Origin: Parabacteroides sp. PM6-13
GTDB taxonomy: Bacteria; Bacteroidota; Bacteroidia; Bacteroidales; Tannerellaceae
DNA length: 64,000 nt
Assembly (NCBI RefSeq): GCF_029892605.1
Contig: NZ_JARXWF010000005.1
Span: forward strand, 186,001-250,000
Direction of reading: 5' to 3'
Positions 1-8,291 of the stretch are shown in pieces. Both the position numbers and the translations under genes were made by a program. Within the stretch, counting starts at the first letter, position 1; each line of letters opens with the position of its first letter. Below the pieces are notes generated by a model. It did not search any database. It was given only the letters and a program-made list of their open reading frames with translations, and was not told the origin of the DNA.

Positions 1-151
1 AGCGCATCTCCATCTCCTTTTCTTTATAGACAGACGGTATACGTGTCGACAGATCGAGTTGTTTGCTGTTTAACGCTTTTACCTCTACAGTTACTTTTTT
101 GGAAGGGAGTTCGGCTGTAACCTTTCCGAACCCGGTCATGGATTGTATCAT
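1..151 (-). CDS. yicC: YicC-family endoribonuclease, N-terminus only (cut by window edge)
   Basis: Reading leftward from the ATG at 149-151 gives an open frame of 50 codons that runs off the left edge. It begins MIQSMTGFGK and continues with VEVKALNSKQLDL and a YKEKEMEMR stretch. This is the conserved N-terminal signature of the YicC/YloC family, stress-associated proteins reported to act as RNases. Only the N-terminal part can be judged. The gene is divergent from tsaB with about 115 bp between the starts, and a TAnnTTTG-like box on the minus strand (169-176) is a plausible promoter. The family call is firm from the MTGFG and LNSKQLDL motifs. Cellular function is taken from the family, not from this fragment. 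Confidence 0.85.
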   Translation of the reverse strand, partial: MIQSMTGFGKVTAELPSKKVTVEVKALNSKQLDLSTRIPSVYKEKEMEMR

Positions 152-218
152 GGTGCATAAAATTTATGCAAAAATAGGTTATTCTACCGATAGTTGCGTG
201 CTAAAGCGTTTGTTTTTG

Positions 219-226
219 TACTTTTG
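219..226 (+). promoter_or_regulatory. Promoter -7 box for tsaB
   Basis: The string TACTTTTG matches the Bacteroidetes -7 consensus TAnnTTTG and lies 41 bp before the tsaB ATG. A GTTG at 193-196 could be a weak -33 element, 22 bp upstream. Assigned by pattern and position only. Confidence 0.5.
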
Positions 227-267
227 CGTCTGTTTTAACCCATTGTTTGCAGCCAAAAGAAATATTT

Positions 268-969
268 ATGATCGTACATATAGAGACATCCACCCAAGTA
301 TGTTCTGTTGCCCTCTCGCACGAAGGGCAGGTCTTATTCGAGAAGTTCTCCCTGGAAGGGCCTTCACACGCCGCCTTGGCAGGTGTTTATGTAGAAGAGG
401 CCTTGCAAGAGATAAAAAAGCAGGGCGGAAAGCTGGATGCCGTAGCCATCAGCAGCGGCCCGGGCTCCTATACCGGCTTGCGCATAGGCGTTTCTTTAGC
501 TAAAGGGTTGTGCTTTGGGTATGATGTTCCGCTGATTGCTATCCCTACGCTTGATATTTTAGCCTATACAGCCATCCATAGTCATGCGGCAGACTCCGGC
601 GCTCTCTATTGCGCCATGATCGATGCCCGCCGGATGGAGGTCTATTCGGCGCTCTATGACGCGAAGCTCACGCCGGTCGAACCAGTGAAAGCGGAGATTA
701 TCACCGCCGAAAGCTATGCGGATTACTTGGAAAAGACAGAGGTGTGTTTCTTTGGCAATGGCGCAAAAAAATGCCAGGAGATCATTACCTCATCCAAGGC
801 TATTTTCCTGGATGGTATGGATCCCCTGGCTGTTCATATGATCCCGCTGGCGGAGAAAGCCTTTGCGGAAAAACGATTTGTGGATGTCGCCTACTTCGAG
901 CCCTTCTATCTGAAAGAGTTTCAGGCAACCATTGCCCGTAATAAGGTGTTAGGTGATTTGAAAAAATAA
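268..969 (+). CDS. tsaB: tRNA threonylcarbamoyladenosine biosynthesis protein TsaB
   Basis: TsaB is the non-catalytic partner of TsaD in the complex that puts threonylcarbamoyl on adenosine 37 of ANN-decoding tRNAs. The 233-residue product has the ASKHA-type start MIVHIETSTQVCSVAL and the TsaB hallmark SSGPGSYTGLRIG near residues 64-76, followed by KGLCFGYDVPL. The length fits the family. An upstream in-frame TTG at 247 would add seven residues, but the ATG at 268 places the conserved beta strand right at the N-terminus and was chosen. The gene is convergent with yebC, with a 9-bp tandem repeat tract between the two stops. Confidence 0.92.
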   Translation: MIVHIETSTQVCSVALSHEGQVLFEKFSLEGPSHAALAGVYVEEALQEIKKQGGKLDAVAISSGPGSYTGLRIGVSLAKGLCFGYDVPLIAIPTLDILAYTAIHSHAADSGALYCAMIDARRMEVYSALYDAKLTPVEPVKAEIITAESYADYLEKTEVCFFGNGAKKCQEIITSSKAIFLDGMDPLAVHMIPLAEKAFAEKRFVDVAYFEPFYLKEFQATIARNKVLGDLKK

Positions 970-980
970 AGGGTTATAAG

Positions 981-1061
981 TCCTTAAGGTCTTTAAGGTC
1001 TTTAAGGTCTTTAAGGTCTTTAAAGTCTTTAAAGTCTTTAAGGACCTTAAAGACCTTAAGG
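981..1061. repeat. 9-bp tandem repeat tract with inverted copies, between convergent genes
   Basis: Four copies of AAGGTCTTT and two of AAAGTCTTT run head to tail from 986 to 1039. They are followed at once by inverted copies AAGGACCTT and AAAGACCTT and a final AAGG. The direct and inverted units can pair into a long A/U-rich hairpin. Lying between the stops of tsaB and yebC, it may act as a bidirectional terminator or mRNA-end stabiliser. Units are adjacent with no spacers, so it is not a CRISPR. Confidence 0.85.
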
Positions 1062-1073
1062 AAAAAGAACTCT

Positions 1074-1802
1074 TTACTCTTCCGAATCGTCTTCCTTGAT
1101 ATTGTGGAATACGTTCTGAACGTCTTCGTCTTCTTCTAATTTTTCAAGAAGCTTATCCAATGTCTCCCGTTGTTCGGCGGTTACCTCCTTGTAGTCGTTG
1201 GGGATACGCACAAACTCCGCGCTATTGATCTCGAATTCGTTATCTTCCAGGTATTTCTGAATGGCTGAGTTCTGAGAGAATTCACCGGAGATAATGATTT
1301 CGCCTTCGTCTTCCTCTACCTCTTCCACACCGAAATCGATCAATTCCAGTTCCAGCTCTTCCAATTCAACACCCTCTTTCTTCACCACGTGGAAGATCAC
1401 CTTATGGTCGAATATAAATTCCAGGCTGCCGCTTGTACCCAGTGAACCTCCATGTTTGTTGAAGTAACTGCGCACATTGGCCACCGTACGTGTCGTGTTA
1501 TCGGTTGCCGTTTCCACGAAGATAGCGATACCAAAAGGACCGTATCCTTCGTAGTTCATCTCTTTATAGTCGGTATAGTCCTTGGAGGTAGCCTTTTTGA
1601 TCGCGCGTTCCACGTTCTCCTTCGGCATATTCTCTTTCTTGGCCTGTTGCATCAACACGCGCAAGCGCGGATTACTATCCGGATCCGGACCGCCGGCTTT
1701 GGTGGCCATCGTAATTTCTTTTCCCAGCTTGGTAAATACGCGGGCCATATTACCCCAACGCTTAAACTTCTTAGCTTTCCGGTATTCAAACGCTCTTCCC
1801 AT
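1074..1802 (-). CDS. yebC: YebC/PmpR (TACO1) family protein
   Basis: The family has been described as DNA-binding regulators and, more recently, as ribosome-associated factors that help translation of difficult sequences. The 242-residue product has the standard N-terminus MGRAFEYRKAKKFKRWGNMA and then FTKLGKEITMATKAGG, NPRLRVLMQQAKKENMPKENVERAIKKA and YGPFGIAIFVETATDNTTRTV, all family hallmarks. The C-terminal third is acidic, as usual. It lies downstream of pheT on the same strand with about 135 bp of repeat-containing sequence between them, so it may have its own promoter or be read through from pheT. Which of the two proposed functions applies cannot be told from the sequence. Confidence 0.92.
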   Translation of the reverse strand: MGRAFEYRKAKKFKRWGNMARVFTKLGKEITMATKAGGPDPDSNPRLRVLMQQAKKENMPKENVERAIKKATSKDYTDYKEMNYEGYGPFGIAIFVETATDNTTRTVANVRSYFNKHGGSLGTSGSLEFIFDHKVIFHVVKKEGVELEELELELIDFGVEEVEEDEGEIIISGEFSQNSAIQKYLEDNEFEINSAEFVRIPNDYKEVTAEQRETLDKLLEKLEEDEDVQNVFHNIKEDDSEE

Positions 1803-1813
1803 ATGTTTTTTTT

Positions 1814-1930
1814 AATTATGAATTATGAATGTTGAATTATGAATTATAAATGACAATTGACCGTTGCTTTACGCTTCACTAAGCGTTTTTTTACTTCGTT
1901 CAAATTCATCATTCATAATTCATAATTCAT
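1814..1930. repeat. Intergenic inverted repeat of the AATTATGA type with TTTACGC core
   Basis: Left arm: repeats of AATTATGA from 1814. Right arm: repeats of ATTCATAATTCAT at 1911-1930, the reverse complement of the left. Between them lies TGCTTTACGCTTCACTAAGCG (1865-1885), itself a small hairpin. Near-identical cores occur at 19464-19482 and, inverted, at 36882-36905. The arms recur at 20702-20786. This appears to be a dispersed REP-like element. Confidence 0.75.
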
Positions 1931-1937
1931 ATTTTTT

Positions 1938-4394
1938 TTAACGTAGTTGTGCTCCCAGTTTCTGTTCCAGATTGGTCTGGATCTTCTTCATGATCGCGTC
2001 AATCTGTTTGTCGTTCAATGTTTTGTCGACATCCTGCAGGAAGAAACTTACGGCATACGATTTCTTGCCCGCCGGCAGGTTCTTGCCTTCGTAGACGTCA
2101 AACAAGGTCACCTCTTTCAACAGCTTACGCTCGCTCTCATAGGCGATCTTTTCTATTTCGGCAAACAACACCTTTTTGTCGATCAACAGCGCCAGGTCTC
2201 TCTTCACGGCAGGGAATTTCGATATTTCCGCAAACGACACTTTGTGTTTCTTCGTCTCTTTGATCAAGGCATCCCAGAACAGCTCGGCAAAATAGACTTC
2301 GCCATCGAGGTCTCTGGCCTGTGAGAGTTTGGGCTGAACAATACCCAGTGAACCCAATACACGGCCTGCGCCGGTGGTGATACTTAACCCGGCCGCATAG
2401 ATATCATTGGTCAGATTACCAAAGATCACCTTTTGCACGCCCAGGCGATTCAGTATATTTTCTACATACGCCTTCAATTCATAAACCGTCAGCTTCTCAT
2501 TCGGATGCGCCCAGTTGTTTTCCGTGCGGTTGCCATACAACCAGATACCCAGGCGATAGTCCTCTTTGTAAGCAGCCAGCGCCTTCTCGGGATCTTTCTT
2601 TTCCGCGTTGAATTCATAACAGTTTCCGAACTCAAAGAAGCGGATATTGCTATTACGGCGTTTCGTATTTCGTTCGATGCTATCCATACCTCCGAAAAGC
2701 AATGTCTGACGCATGGCATTTAGGTCGGTACTCAACGGATTGAGCAGCATCACGCAACGGTCTGCCGGATAGGTCTCCAATGCTTCGTAATAGGCCCGCG
2801 GCGTAAAGGAGTTGTTCATGATCTCATGGAATCCGCCACCAACAAGCTGTTCGGACACCAGGTTCTGCAGTTCGTAGCTGCGGTCGGTCTGTGTCTTATA
2901 GCTCAAGTTCGACTTCACATTATCGCCAAACTCAATATTATTGTATCCGTAGATACGCAGAATATCTTCGATCACATCCACATCGCGCTGCACGTCGAAC
3001 CGGTAAACCGGCACTTCGATCGACACGCCTTCGGGTGTTTCGCTAACGATTTTCATCTCTAAGCTCGTCAGGATGCTCTTCACCGTTTCGGTAGGGATCT
3101 CTTTGCCGATCAGGCTGTTCACTTTGGCGTAAGCCAGGTCGACCTTATAAGGTTCTACCGGCACCGGATAGACATCCTGTAGTTCGCCGGATATAACTCC
3201 TCCGGCTATCTCTTGTATCAACAGAGCTGCTCTCTGCAAAGCATATATCGTATTGCCGGCATCCAGTCCTCTTTCGAAACGGAACGAGGAGTCGGTATTC
3301 AATCCGAAACGACGCGCGGTTTTCCGCACCCACGAGGGGTTGAAGTTAGCCGATTCCAGGAATACATCGGTCGTTGCTTCCGTTACGCCTGAATCCAGTC
3401 CTCCGAAGACTCCCCCGATACACATGGCCTCTTCGGCGTTGCATATCATCAGATCGTTTTCGGTCAATGTACGTTCCACCTCATCCAGTGTCACAAATTT
3501 GGTACCGGCAGGCATAGTCTTTACGATGACTTTCCCACCTTTTATCTTATTATAATCGAATGCATGAAGCGGTTGTCCCATTTCATGCAATACAAAATTC
3601 GTAATATCCACCACATTATTGATTGGGCGCAAGCCAATCAATGTCAGGCGGTTCTTCAGCCACTCAGGGCTCTCCTTCACGGTTACCCCCTTGATGCTGA
3701 CACCTGAATAACGGATGCAGGCCTCGGTATTCTCTACCACCACCTCGATCGCCGGCGAAGCATCTTCGATCCGGAAGGCATCAACAGCCGGTTTCTTCAG
3801 TTCCGAAGGCATTCCGTTCTGTTTCAGGTAAGCCGCCAGGTCACGAGCCACGCCAAAATGAGAAGTCGCATCCACCCGGTTGGGAGTGATATCAACCTCT
3901 AACACATATTCGCTTTGGACATTATAATAGTCTTTCGCAGGCATGCCTACCACCGCGTCGGCAGGAAGCACGATAATACCGGCATGATCGGTTCCGATAC
4001 CGATTTCATCTTCCGCACAGATCATCCCGTTGGACTCGATACCACGAATCTTCGATCTTTTAATGGTGAAGGATTCCTCCTCTTTGTAGAGCTTCGTGCC
4101 GTTGACAGCCACGACCACCTTTTGTCCGGCAGCCACGTTGGAGGCACCACAAACGATCTGCAACGGTTCCTCTCCGCCAACCGATACGGTCGTTACACTC
4201 AAATGATCGGAATTGGGATGCGCCTCGCAGGTCAATACCTCTCCGATAAAGAGACCCTCCAGACCGCCTTTGATGGTTTGTACTTCTTCCACACCACCGG
4301 TCTCCAGACCGATAGAGGTAAGCGCGTCAGCCACCTCCTCGGGTGACAAATCGAAGGCCAGATAATCTTTCAGCCAATTATAAGATATATTCAT
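1938..4394 (-). CDS. pheT: Phenylalanyl-tRNA synthetase beta subunit
   Basis: PheT forms the alpha2-beta2 synthetase that charges tRNA-Phe; the beta chain carries the editing site and tRNA-anticodon domain. The 818-residue product starts MNISYNWLKDYL and then shows the EMAP/tRNA-binding domain (GEVLTCEAHPNSDHLSV, IVCGASNV), the B3/B4 editing region (GVARDLAAYL), the B5 domain with GLRPINNVVDITNFVLHEMGQPLHAFDY, and a C-terminal FDX-ACB domain (FPAVKRDLALLID). Length matches the family. Longer upstream starts exist in the frame, but the ATG at 4394 gives the canonical N-terminus. No pheS is nearby, so the subunits are unlinked here. A TATTTTTG box (minus strand, 4437-4444) is a plausible promoter. 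Confidence 0.97.
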   Translation of the reverse strand: MNISYNWLKDYLAFDLSPEEVADALTSIGLETGGVEEVQTIKGGLEGLFIGEVLTCEAHPNSDHLSVTTVSVGGEEPLQIVCGASNVAAGQKVVVAVNGTKLYKEEESFTIKRSKIRGIESNGMICAEDEIGIGTDHAGIIVLPADAVVGMPAKDYYNVQSEYVLEVDITPNRVDATSHFGVARDLAAYLKQNGMPSELKKPAVDAFRIEDASPAIEVVVENTEACIRYSGVSIKGVTVKESPEWLKNRLTLIGLRPINNVVDITNFVLHEMGQPLHAFDYNKIKGGKVIVKTMPAGTKFVTLDEVERTLTENDLMICNAEEAMCIGGVFGGLDSGVTEATTDVFLESANFNPSWVRKTARRFGLNTDSSFRFERGLDAGNTIYALQRAALLIQEIAGGVISGELQDVYPVPVEPYKVDLAYAKVNSLIGKEIPTETVKSILTSLEMKIVSETPEGVSIEVPVYRFDVQRDVDVIEDILRIYGYNNIEFGDNVKSNLSYKTQTDRSYELQNLVSEQLVGGGFHEIMNNSFTPRAYYEALETYPADRCVMLLNPLSTDLNAMRQTLLFGGMDSIERNTKRRNSNIRFFEFGNCYEFNAEKKDPEKALAAYKEDYRLGIWLYGNRTENNWAHPNEKLTVYELKAYVENILNRLGVQKVIFGNLTNDIYAAGLSITTGAGRVLGSLGIVQPKLSQARDLDGEVYFAELFWDALIKETKKHKVSFAEISKFPAVKRDLALLIDKKVLFAEIEKIAYESERKLLKEVTLFDVYEGKNLPAGKKSYAVSFFLQDVDKTLNDKQIDAIMKKIQTNLEQKLGAQLR

Positions 4395-4436
4395 CGCGTT
4401 ATAATTTGTTCTAAAACCGTGTCTTGTTTTGACGCG

Positions 4437-4444
4437 CAAAAATA
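4437..4444 (-). promoter_or_regulatory. Promoter -7 box for pheT
   Basis: On the minus strand the sequence reads TATTTTTG, matching TAnnTTTG, 42 bp ahead of the pheT ATG. No clear TTTG -33 box was found at the usual distance. Confidence 0.4.
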
Positions 4445-4546
4445 CAAATTATTACCGAAACAGCCACAACTATCCTCTAATTTAAGTACTCCAAGGCTGA
4501 CCTCTTCACCCCTTCCGCGAAATTGTATAAAAAGGACCTACACGTT

Positions 4547-4873
4547 TTACCCTCTAATCATCGTGAGTAGCATCTTAAAGGGCTGCTTGGCAAATAGCGC
4601 ATGTGAAATATGGGCGGGCATAATAACGGTTTGACCGGCTGTCAAAAGCAAGGGGTTACCGCCTATCACAATTTCAGCCTCGCCGTCCAGAATTTCTACT
4701 ACGGCATCAAACGGCGCCGTGTGTTCACTCAGCCCCTGCCCCTTATCGAAAGAGAAAAGGGTGATGTTTCCCGCATCGTTCTTTAATACCTGTTTGCTGA
4801 CAACTCCACCCGCGGAGTAGTCAATCATTTCCGCCATATTCAGAATGGCTCCTTTTTCAAATAATTCATTCAT
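4547..4873 (-). CDS. Small cupin-domain protein downstream of hcp
   Basis: The 108-residue protein starts MNELFEKGAILNMAEMIDY and carries a single cupin barrel: SEHTAPFDAVVEILDGEAEIVIGG corresponds to cupin motif 1 and VIMPAHISHALFA to motif 2. Histidines in SEHTAP and ISHAL are the likely metal ligands. The substrate is unknown; single-domain cupins range from sensors to small enzymes. It follows hcp on the same strand after a strong hairpin, and no promoter box was seen just upstream, so low-level readthrough from the hcp operon is likely. An upstream in-frame start at 4984 would translate the hairpin repeat itself and was rejected. Confidence 0.85.
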   Translation of the reverse strand: MNELFEKGAILNMAEMIDYSAGGVVSKQVLKNDAGNITLFSFDKGQGLSEHTAPFDAVVEILDGEAEIVIGGNPLLLTAGQTVIMPAHISHALFAKQPFKMLLTMIRG

Positions 4874-4905
4874 AATCCTACTTTTTTGTATTTGTACAGG
4901 GAGTT

Positions 4906-5001
4906 TTTTATAGACGAAGCGCATCGGCAAGCCTGCTGAAGCGCATGGGCAAAATTGCCGAAGCGCATCGACAGCTTTGCCCATGCGCTTCGTCTATAAA
5001 A
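4906..5001. repeat. Long composite hairpin between hcp and the cupin gene
   Basis: A perfect 19-bp inverted repeat (4906-4924 with 4983-5001) encloses further copies of GAAGCGCAT followed by G/C-rich hexamers: three direct copies and one inverted. The inner GCATGGGCAA pairs with TTGCCCATGC. The right arm abuts the hcp stop codon, so the transcript would fold directly after the stop, followed by a run of U residues. It could terminate most hcp transcription or protect its 3' end. Confidence 0.85.
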
Positions 5002-6642
5002 TTATCCCAGAAACATTTTCATATCCTCATCCGGCGTGGTGATTCCTCCAATACCGAAATTATCGATTAACACCTTAGCTACATTCGGCGAAAGGAATGC
5101 CGGCAAGGTCGGGCCTAAGTGAATATTTTTCACCCCTAAAGAGAGCAGAGCCAATAGGACAATTACGGCCTTTTGCTCGTACCAGGCGATATTATAGGCG
5201 ATGGGCAGTTCATTCACATCATTCAATTCGAATACCTCTTTCAGCTTCAATGCGATCAGCGCAAGCGAATAGCTATCGTTACACTGTCCGGCATCCAATA
5301 CGCGTGGGATACCCCCTATATCGCCCAACGGCAATTTGTTATAACGATATTTGGCACAGCCCGCAGTAAGAATAACCGTATCTTTCGGAAGCTTCTCGGC
5401 AAATTCGGTATAATAGCTGCGATTCTTCATGCGTCCATCGCAACCCGCCATCACAAAGAATTTACGGATAGCCCCTGATTTAACAGCATCGACCACCTTA
5501 TCGGCCAAGGCGAATACCTGCTCGTGAGCAAAACCGCCGATAATTTCCCCTGTCTCGATTTCAGTAGGAGCCTTGCAGCGTTTCGCATGCTCAATCAATT
5601 TGGAGAAGTCTTTCGCTTGCCCCTCTTTACGGTCTTCGATGTGCGTGAAGCCGTTAAATCCGGAAGCGCCTGTGGTATAAACCCGATCGGCATACGTAGA
5701 GGTAGAACGAGGGGGCACAATACAGTTGGTCGTAAACAGGATAACACCATTGAACGACTCAAAATCTTCATTTTGACGCCACCAGGCGCTACCGTAGTTA
5801 CCCGCGAAGTGCTTGTATTTCTTAAATGCCGGATAGTAATGAGCCGGAAGCATCTCGCTGTGGGTATACACATCCACACCCGTGCCTTCGGTCTGTTCCA
5901 ACAGATCTTGCATATCGCGCAGGTCGTGGCCGGAGATTAATATGGCGGGATTATTTCGCACACCAATATTCACTTTGGTTATTTCCGGATTGCCATAGGT
6001 AGAGGTGTTCGCTTTATCGAGCAATGCCATTGTCTTCACACCATATTCGCCACATTTCAAAACCAAGGCAGTTAACTCTTCGGCAGAAAGCTCTTGGGTG
6101 GTAGCCACCAGGGCTTCTTGCATAAAGATATGAATAGCCTCATCGTCAAAGCCCAGATTGACGGCATGTTCCGCGTAGGCAGCCATCCCCTTCACACCGT
6201 ATGTCAGCAATTCCCGGAGTGAACGCACATCTTCGTTTTCCGTTTTAAGGACTCCAACCGTAGCTGCCTTCGCCTCCATCTCTTCCAAGCTCTCTCCTTT
6301 CCAGGTCATACAATCGCAAGCAACCGTGGTGTCTCCCGCCTCTATGGCAAGCCTATCGCGCAGGGCGATCGCTTCGCGGATGCGCTTCACAAAACGCTCT
6401 TTATCGAAATTGGCATTGGTAATCGTCATAAAGAGCGACTCCATCACAAAGTGATTGGTTTCCACCGAGACCGTTATCCCTTTCTTGCGCATTTCTACCG
6501 TATAACGCGAAATACCTTTCAAGAGGAATATCAATAAATCCTGTAGGTTAGCCACATCGGAAGTCTTTCCGCATACACCTCTCATCGTACAGCCTTTGTT
6601 CTGTGCTGTTTCCTGACATTGATAGCAAAACATGTTCATCAT
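5002..6642 (-). CDS. hcp: Hybrid cluster protein (Hcp, NO/hydroxylamine reductase)
   Basis: Hcp is a cytoplasmic Fe-S protein that reduces nitric oxide to N2O and can reduce hydroxylamine. The 546-residue product starts [14 protein letters not shown] and has N-terminal cysteines at 6, 9, 18 and 24 (C-x2-C-x8-C-x5-C), the spacing of the shorter anaerobe-type Hcp rather than the longer enterobacterial pattern. The body holds hybrid-cluster motifs such as [24 protein letters not shown] and [10 protein letters not shown]. It lies 17 bp downstream of the ferredoxin-like gene and is surely co-transcribed with it. The promoter region contains an HcpR-type palindrome, which implies induction by nitrite or NO. 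Confidence 0.96.
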   Translation of the reverse strand: MMNMFCYQCQETAQNKGCTMRGVCGKTSDVANLQDLLIFLLKGISRYTVEMRKKGITVSVETNHFVMESLFMTITNANFDKERFVKRIREAIALRDRLAIEAGDTTVACDCMTWKGESLEEMEAKAATVGVLKTENEDVRSLRELLTYGVKGMAAYAEHAVNLGFDDEAIHIFMQEALVATTQELSAEELTALVLKCGEYGVKTMALLDKANTSTYGNPEITKVNIGVRNNPAILISGHDLRDMQDLLEQTEGTGVDVYTHSEMLPAHYYPAFKKYKHFAGNYGSAWWRQNEDFESFNGVILFTTNCIVPPRSTSTYADRVYTTGASGFNGFTHIEDRKEGQAKDFSKLIEHAKRCKAPTEIETGEIIGGFAHEQVFALADKVVDAVKSGAIRKFFVMAGCDGRMKNRSYYTEFAEKLPKDTVILTAGCAKYRYNKLPLGDIGGIPRVLDAGQCNDSYSLALIALKLKEVFELNDVNELPIAYNIAWYEQKAVIVLLALLSLGVKNIHLGPTLPAFLSPNVAKVLIDNFGIGGITTPDEDMKMFLG

Positions 6643-6659
6643 TTTTTGGTTTTAATTGT

Positions 6660-7508
6660 TTATATCCAGTTTTCTTCTATTATTTCTCCTTCTATACTTA
6701 TAACAACCTTTTTCACAGGCACTTTGTTTGAGGCTTGTTCCAAAGCCATTTTAGCCAGTTGCAACAATCCTCCACAGCAGGGAACCGACATTATAACCAC
6801 TGTCAGGGTGTTAATCTGCGCTCCATCAATCATTTCGGCAAGCTTCGATACGTAAACATCCTTGTTCGTGTCAAGTTTCGGGCAGGCGATAGCCAACGCG
6901 CGGTTTTTCAAGAAACGATCATGGAAACCACCATAGGCATACGCCGTACAGTCGGCAGCCAATACAACATCCGCGTTCCGGAAATACCCGGCTTGGGGAT
7001 TCAATAGATGAAGTTGCACAGGCCACTGCCTCAACTCTGAAGGCACATGACCGGTTGACATGATCGGCCTTACCGGGGCAAACGACATCTCCCGGCTTCC
7101 CGGACACGAGGCAAAGGCTTGCCCGCAGCTGTCCTTTTGTTCATTATTTTCCATATGTATATTTATTTCTATGTTATGTTCTTTCAGGTAACGAAGGCCT
7201 TGCGCCAAAAGCGCTGTTTCATTATGAGCCTTCAAATGAGAGAGATGAGCCAGGATTGTTTTTTCTCCTTTAGGGACAAGCCTCTCCATCACGGCTATTT
7301 CATCGTAGGGTTCTGCCTCGCGTTCCTCGAAATCTATCGCTCCAACAGGGCAGTCGCCGATGCAAGCCCCCAGACCGTCGCAATACAGATCGCTAATCAT
7401 CCGTGCCTTTCCATCAATCAGTTGCAAGGCTCCTTCATGACAGCCACTCACGCAAATACCGCAACCATTACACCGTTCTTCGTCTATTTTTATGACAGTT
7501 CTTTTCAT
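6660..7508 (-). CDS. Ferredoxin-like 4Fe-4S protein, probable electron donor to Hcp
   Basis: The 282-residue protein has an N-terminal ferredoxin module. Cluster 1 is C13-x2-C16-x2-C19-x3-C23 followed by Glu. Cluster 2 has only C43-x5-C49-x3-C53-P, with Leu46 where the second Cys of a canonical 4Fe-4S site would be, so it may be a 3Fe-4S or unusual cluster. The remaining 220 residues include CTAYAYGGFHDRFL, IACPKLD and VPCCGGLLQLA, resembling the domain seen in ferredoxins encoded beside hcp in other anaerobes. As first gene of the leftward hcp operon, 17 bp ahead of hcp and divergent from the regulator, it most likely passes electrons to Hcp; this is inferred from context. Confidence 0.85.
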   Translation of the reverse strand: MKRTVIKIDEERCNGCGICVSGCHEGALQLIDGKARMISDLYCDGLGACIGDCPVGAIDFEEREAEPYDEIAVMERLVPKGEKTILAHLSHLKAHNETALLAQGLRYLKEHNIEINIHMENNEQKDSCGQAFASCPGSREMSFAPVRPIMSTGHVPSELRQWPVQLHLLNPQAGYFRNADVVLAADCTAYAYGGFHDRFLKNRALAIACPKLDTNKDVYVSKLAEMIDGAQINTLTVVIMSVPCCGGLLQLAKMALEQASNKVPVKKVVISIEGEIIEENWI

Positions 7509-7531
7509 TGTATTTTCTCCTTATTCTTTTG

Positions 7532-7539
7532 CAAACATA
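7532..7539 (-). promoter_or_regulatory. Promoter -7 box of the ferredoxin-hcp operon
   Basis: Minus-strand TATGTTTG matches TAnnTTTG. It lies 23 bp from the start codon and exactly 22 bp from the regulator palindrome at 7562-7575. No TTTG -33 box is present; the palindrome sits in its place, which is typical of an activator-dependent promoter. Confidence 0.65.
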
Positions 7540-7561
7540 CAGGGATGCGGAGAGAGAAATC

Positions 7562-7575
7562 GTAACATTCGTTAC
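7562..7575. promoter_or_regulatory. HcpR-type operator GTAAC-N4-GTTAC in hcp/regulator divergent region
   Basis: A perfect dyad, GTAAC ATTC GTTAC, in the 113-bp divergent region. It is 22 bp from the leftward -7 box and 21 bp from the rightward one (7597-7604), so it occupies the -41 region of both promoters. The same dyad with the same 22-bp spacing occurs before nrfH at 12502-12515. The 14-bp size suits a Crp/Fnr dimer. Confidence 0.75.
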
Positions 7576-7596
7576 ATTCCTCCTATTTATTATGCC

Positions 7597-7604
7597 TATC
7601 TTTG
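7597..7604 (+). promoter_or_regulatory. Promoter -7 box of the Crp/Fnr regulator gene
   Basis: TATCTTTG matches TAnnTTTG, 17 bp before the regulator ATG. The palindrome at 7562-7575 ends 21 bp upstream, so the regulator may also control itself. Confidence 0.6.
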
Positions 7605-7621
7605 TAAAAAAAATAGACTTT

Positions 7622-8284
7622 ATGAATCAGGACTTGCTGTTTTTCTGTACCATCTGTCGGAACAAATCTCCGGAAGAGATTGAGAAGATAAGTTGTGCCA
7701 TCGACCATACGGTAAAGAGCTATAAGCGGGGCGAATTGGTCGCGTCACAAGGCGATCGCATATCCAGCCTGTATATGTTGACAAAAGGGAAAGTGAAAAC
7801 AGAAATCATTTCCCAATCAGGGCTGACGGTTTCCGTAGAAGAGATAACAGCACCTTACCCCTTAGCCGCGGCCTTTATCTTCGCGGACAATAACCGTTTT
7901 CCGGTAGAGGTGACCGCGATGGAGGATTGTGAAGTGATACTGATCAGTAAATCGTCTATTGAAAAGCAGATGGCCAAATGTCCCGGATTCCTCAGAGGCT
8001 TTATGGCTTTTACGGCCAACCGGGTACAGTTCCTATCCGAAAGGCTGAAGATCTTTTCTCAAAAAGGTATTAAGGCTAAAATAGCCTATCACATCCTGCA
8101 ACAGGATAAAAACGGACATTTTGAACTGGGACGTAGCATTGCCTCGCTTGCCGAGTATTTTGGCGTAGAACGTCCATCCCTTTCAAGAGCCCTCTCCGAG
8201 ATGGCTCGCGATGGTATCATTGAGTTTGAAGCGGGAAAAGGAAAGATCTTACGATACAATGACCTAAAAGAATTATTGGGGTAA
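7622..8284 (+). CDS. hcpR: Crp/Fnr family transcriptional regulator, HcpR-like
   Basis: A 220-residue regulator with an N-terminal cyclic-nucleotide-type beta barrel (YKRGELVASQGDRISSLYMLTKGKVKTE) and a C-terminal winged helix (SIASLAEYFGVERPSLSRALSEMARDGIIE). The sensor pocket lacks the Fnr four-Cys arrangement; C9 and C12 near the N-terminus are isolated. In Porphyromonas the Crp/Fnr protein HcpR is needed for hcp induction by nitrite and NO, and the divergent position next to ferredoxin-hcp makes the same role likely here. The ATG at 7622 was chosen over the longer frame because it follows a TATCTTTG promoter box and begins at the conserved barrel. It converges with ccsA, with only 7 bp between stops. 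Confidence 0.85.
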   Translation: MNQDLLFFCTICRNKSPEEIEKISCAIDHTVKSYKRGELVASQGDRISSLYMLTKGKVKTEIISQSGLTVSVEEITAPYPLAAAFIFADNNRFPVEVTAMEDCEVILISKSSIEKQMAKCPGFLRGFMAFTANRVQFLSERLKIFSQKGIKAKIAYHILQQDKNGHFELGRSIASLAEYFGVERPSLSRALSEMARDGIIEFEAGKGKILRYNDLKELLG

Positions 8285-8291
8285 AAGATCG

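Noticed and set aside
63-503. 146-codon plus-strand frame across yicC and tsaB
   Set aside because: It is a shadow over the yicC start and the tsaB frame, whose family motifs are clear.
981-1061. Repeat array considered as a CRISPR
   Set aside because: Units are 9 bp, adjacent, without spacers, and followed by inverted copies; no cas genes nearby.
4874-4984. N-terminal extension of the cupin gene to an ATG at 4984
   Set aside because: It would translate the hairpin repeat; the conserved cupin start is at 4873.
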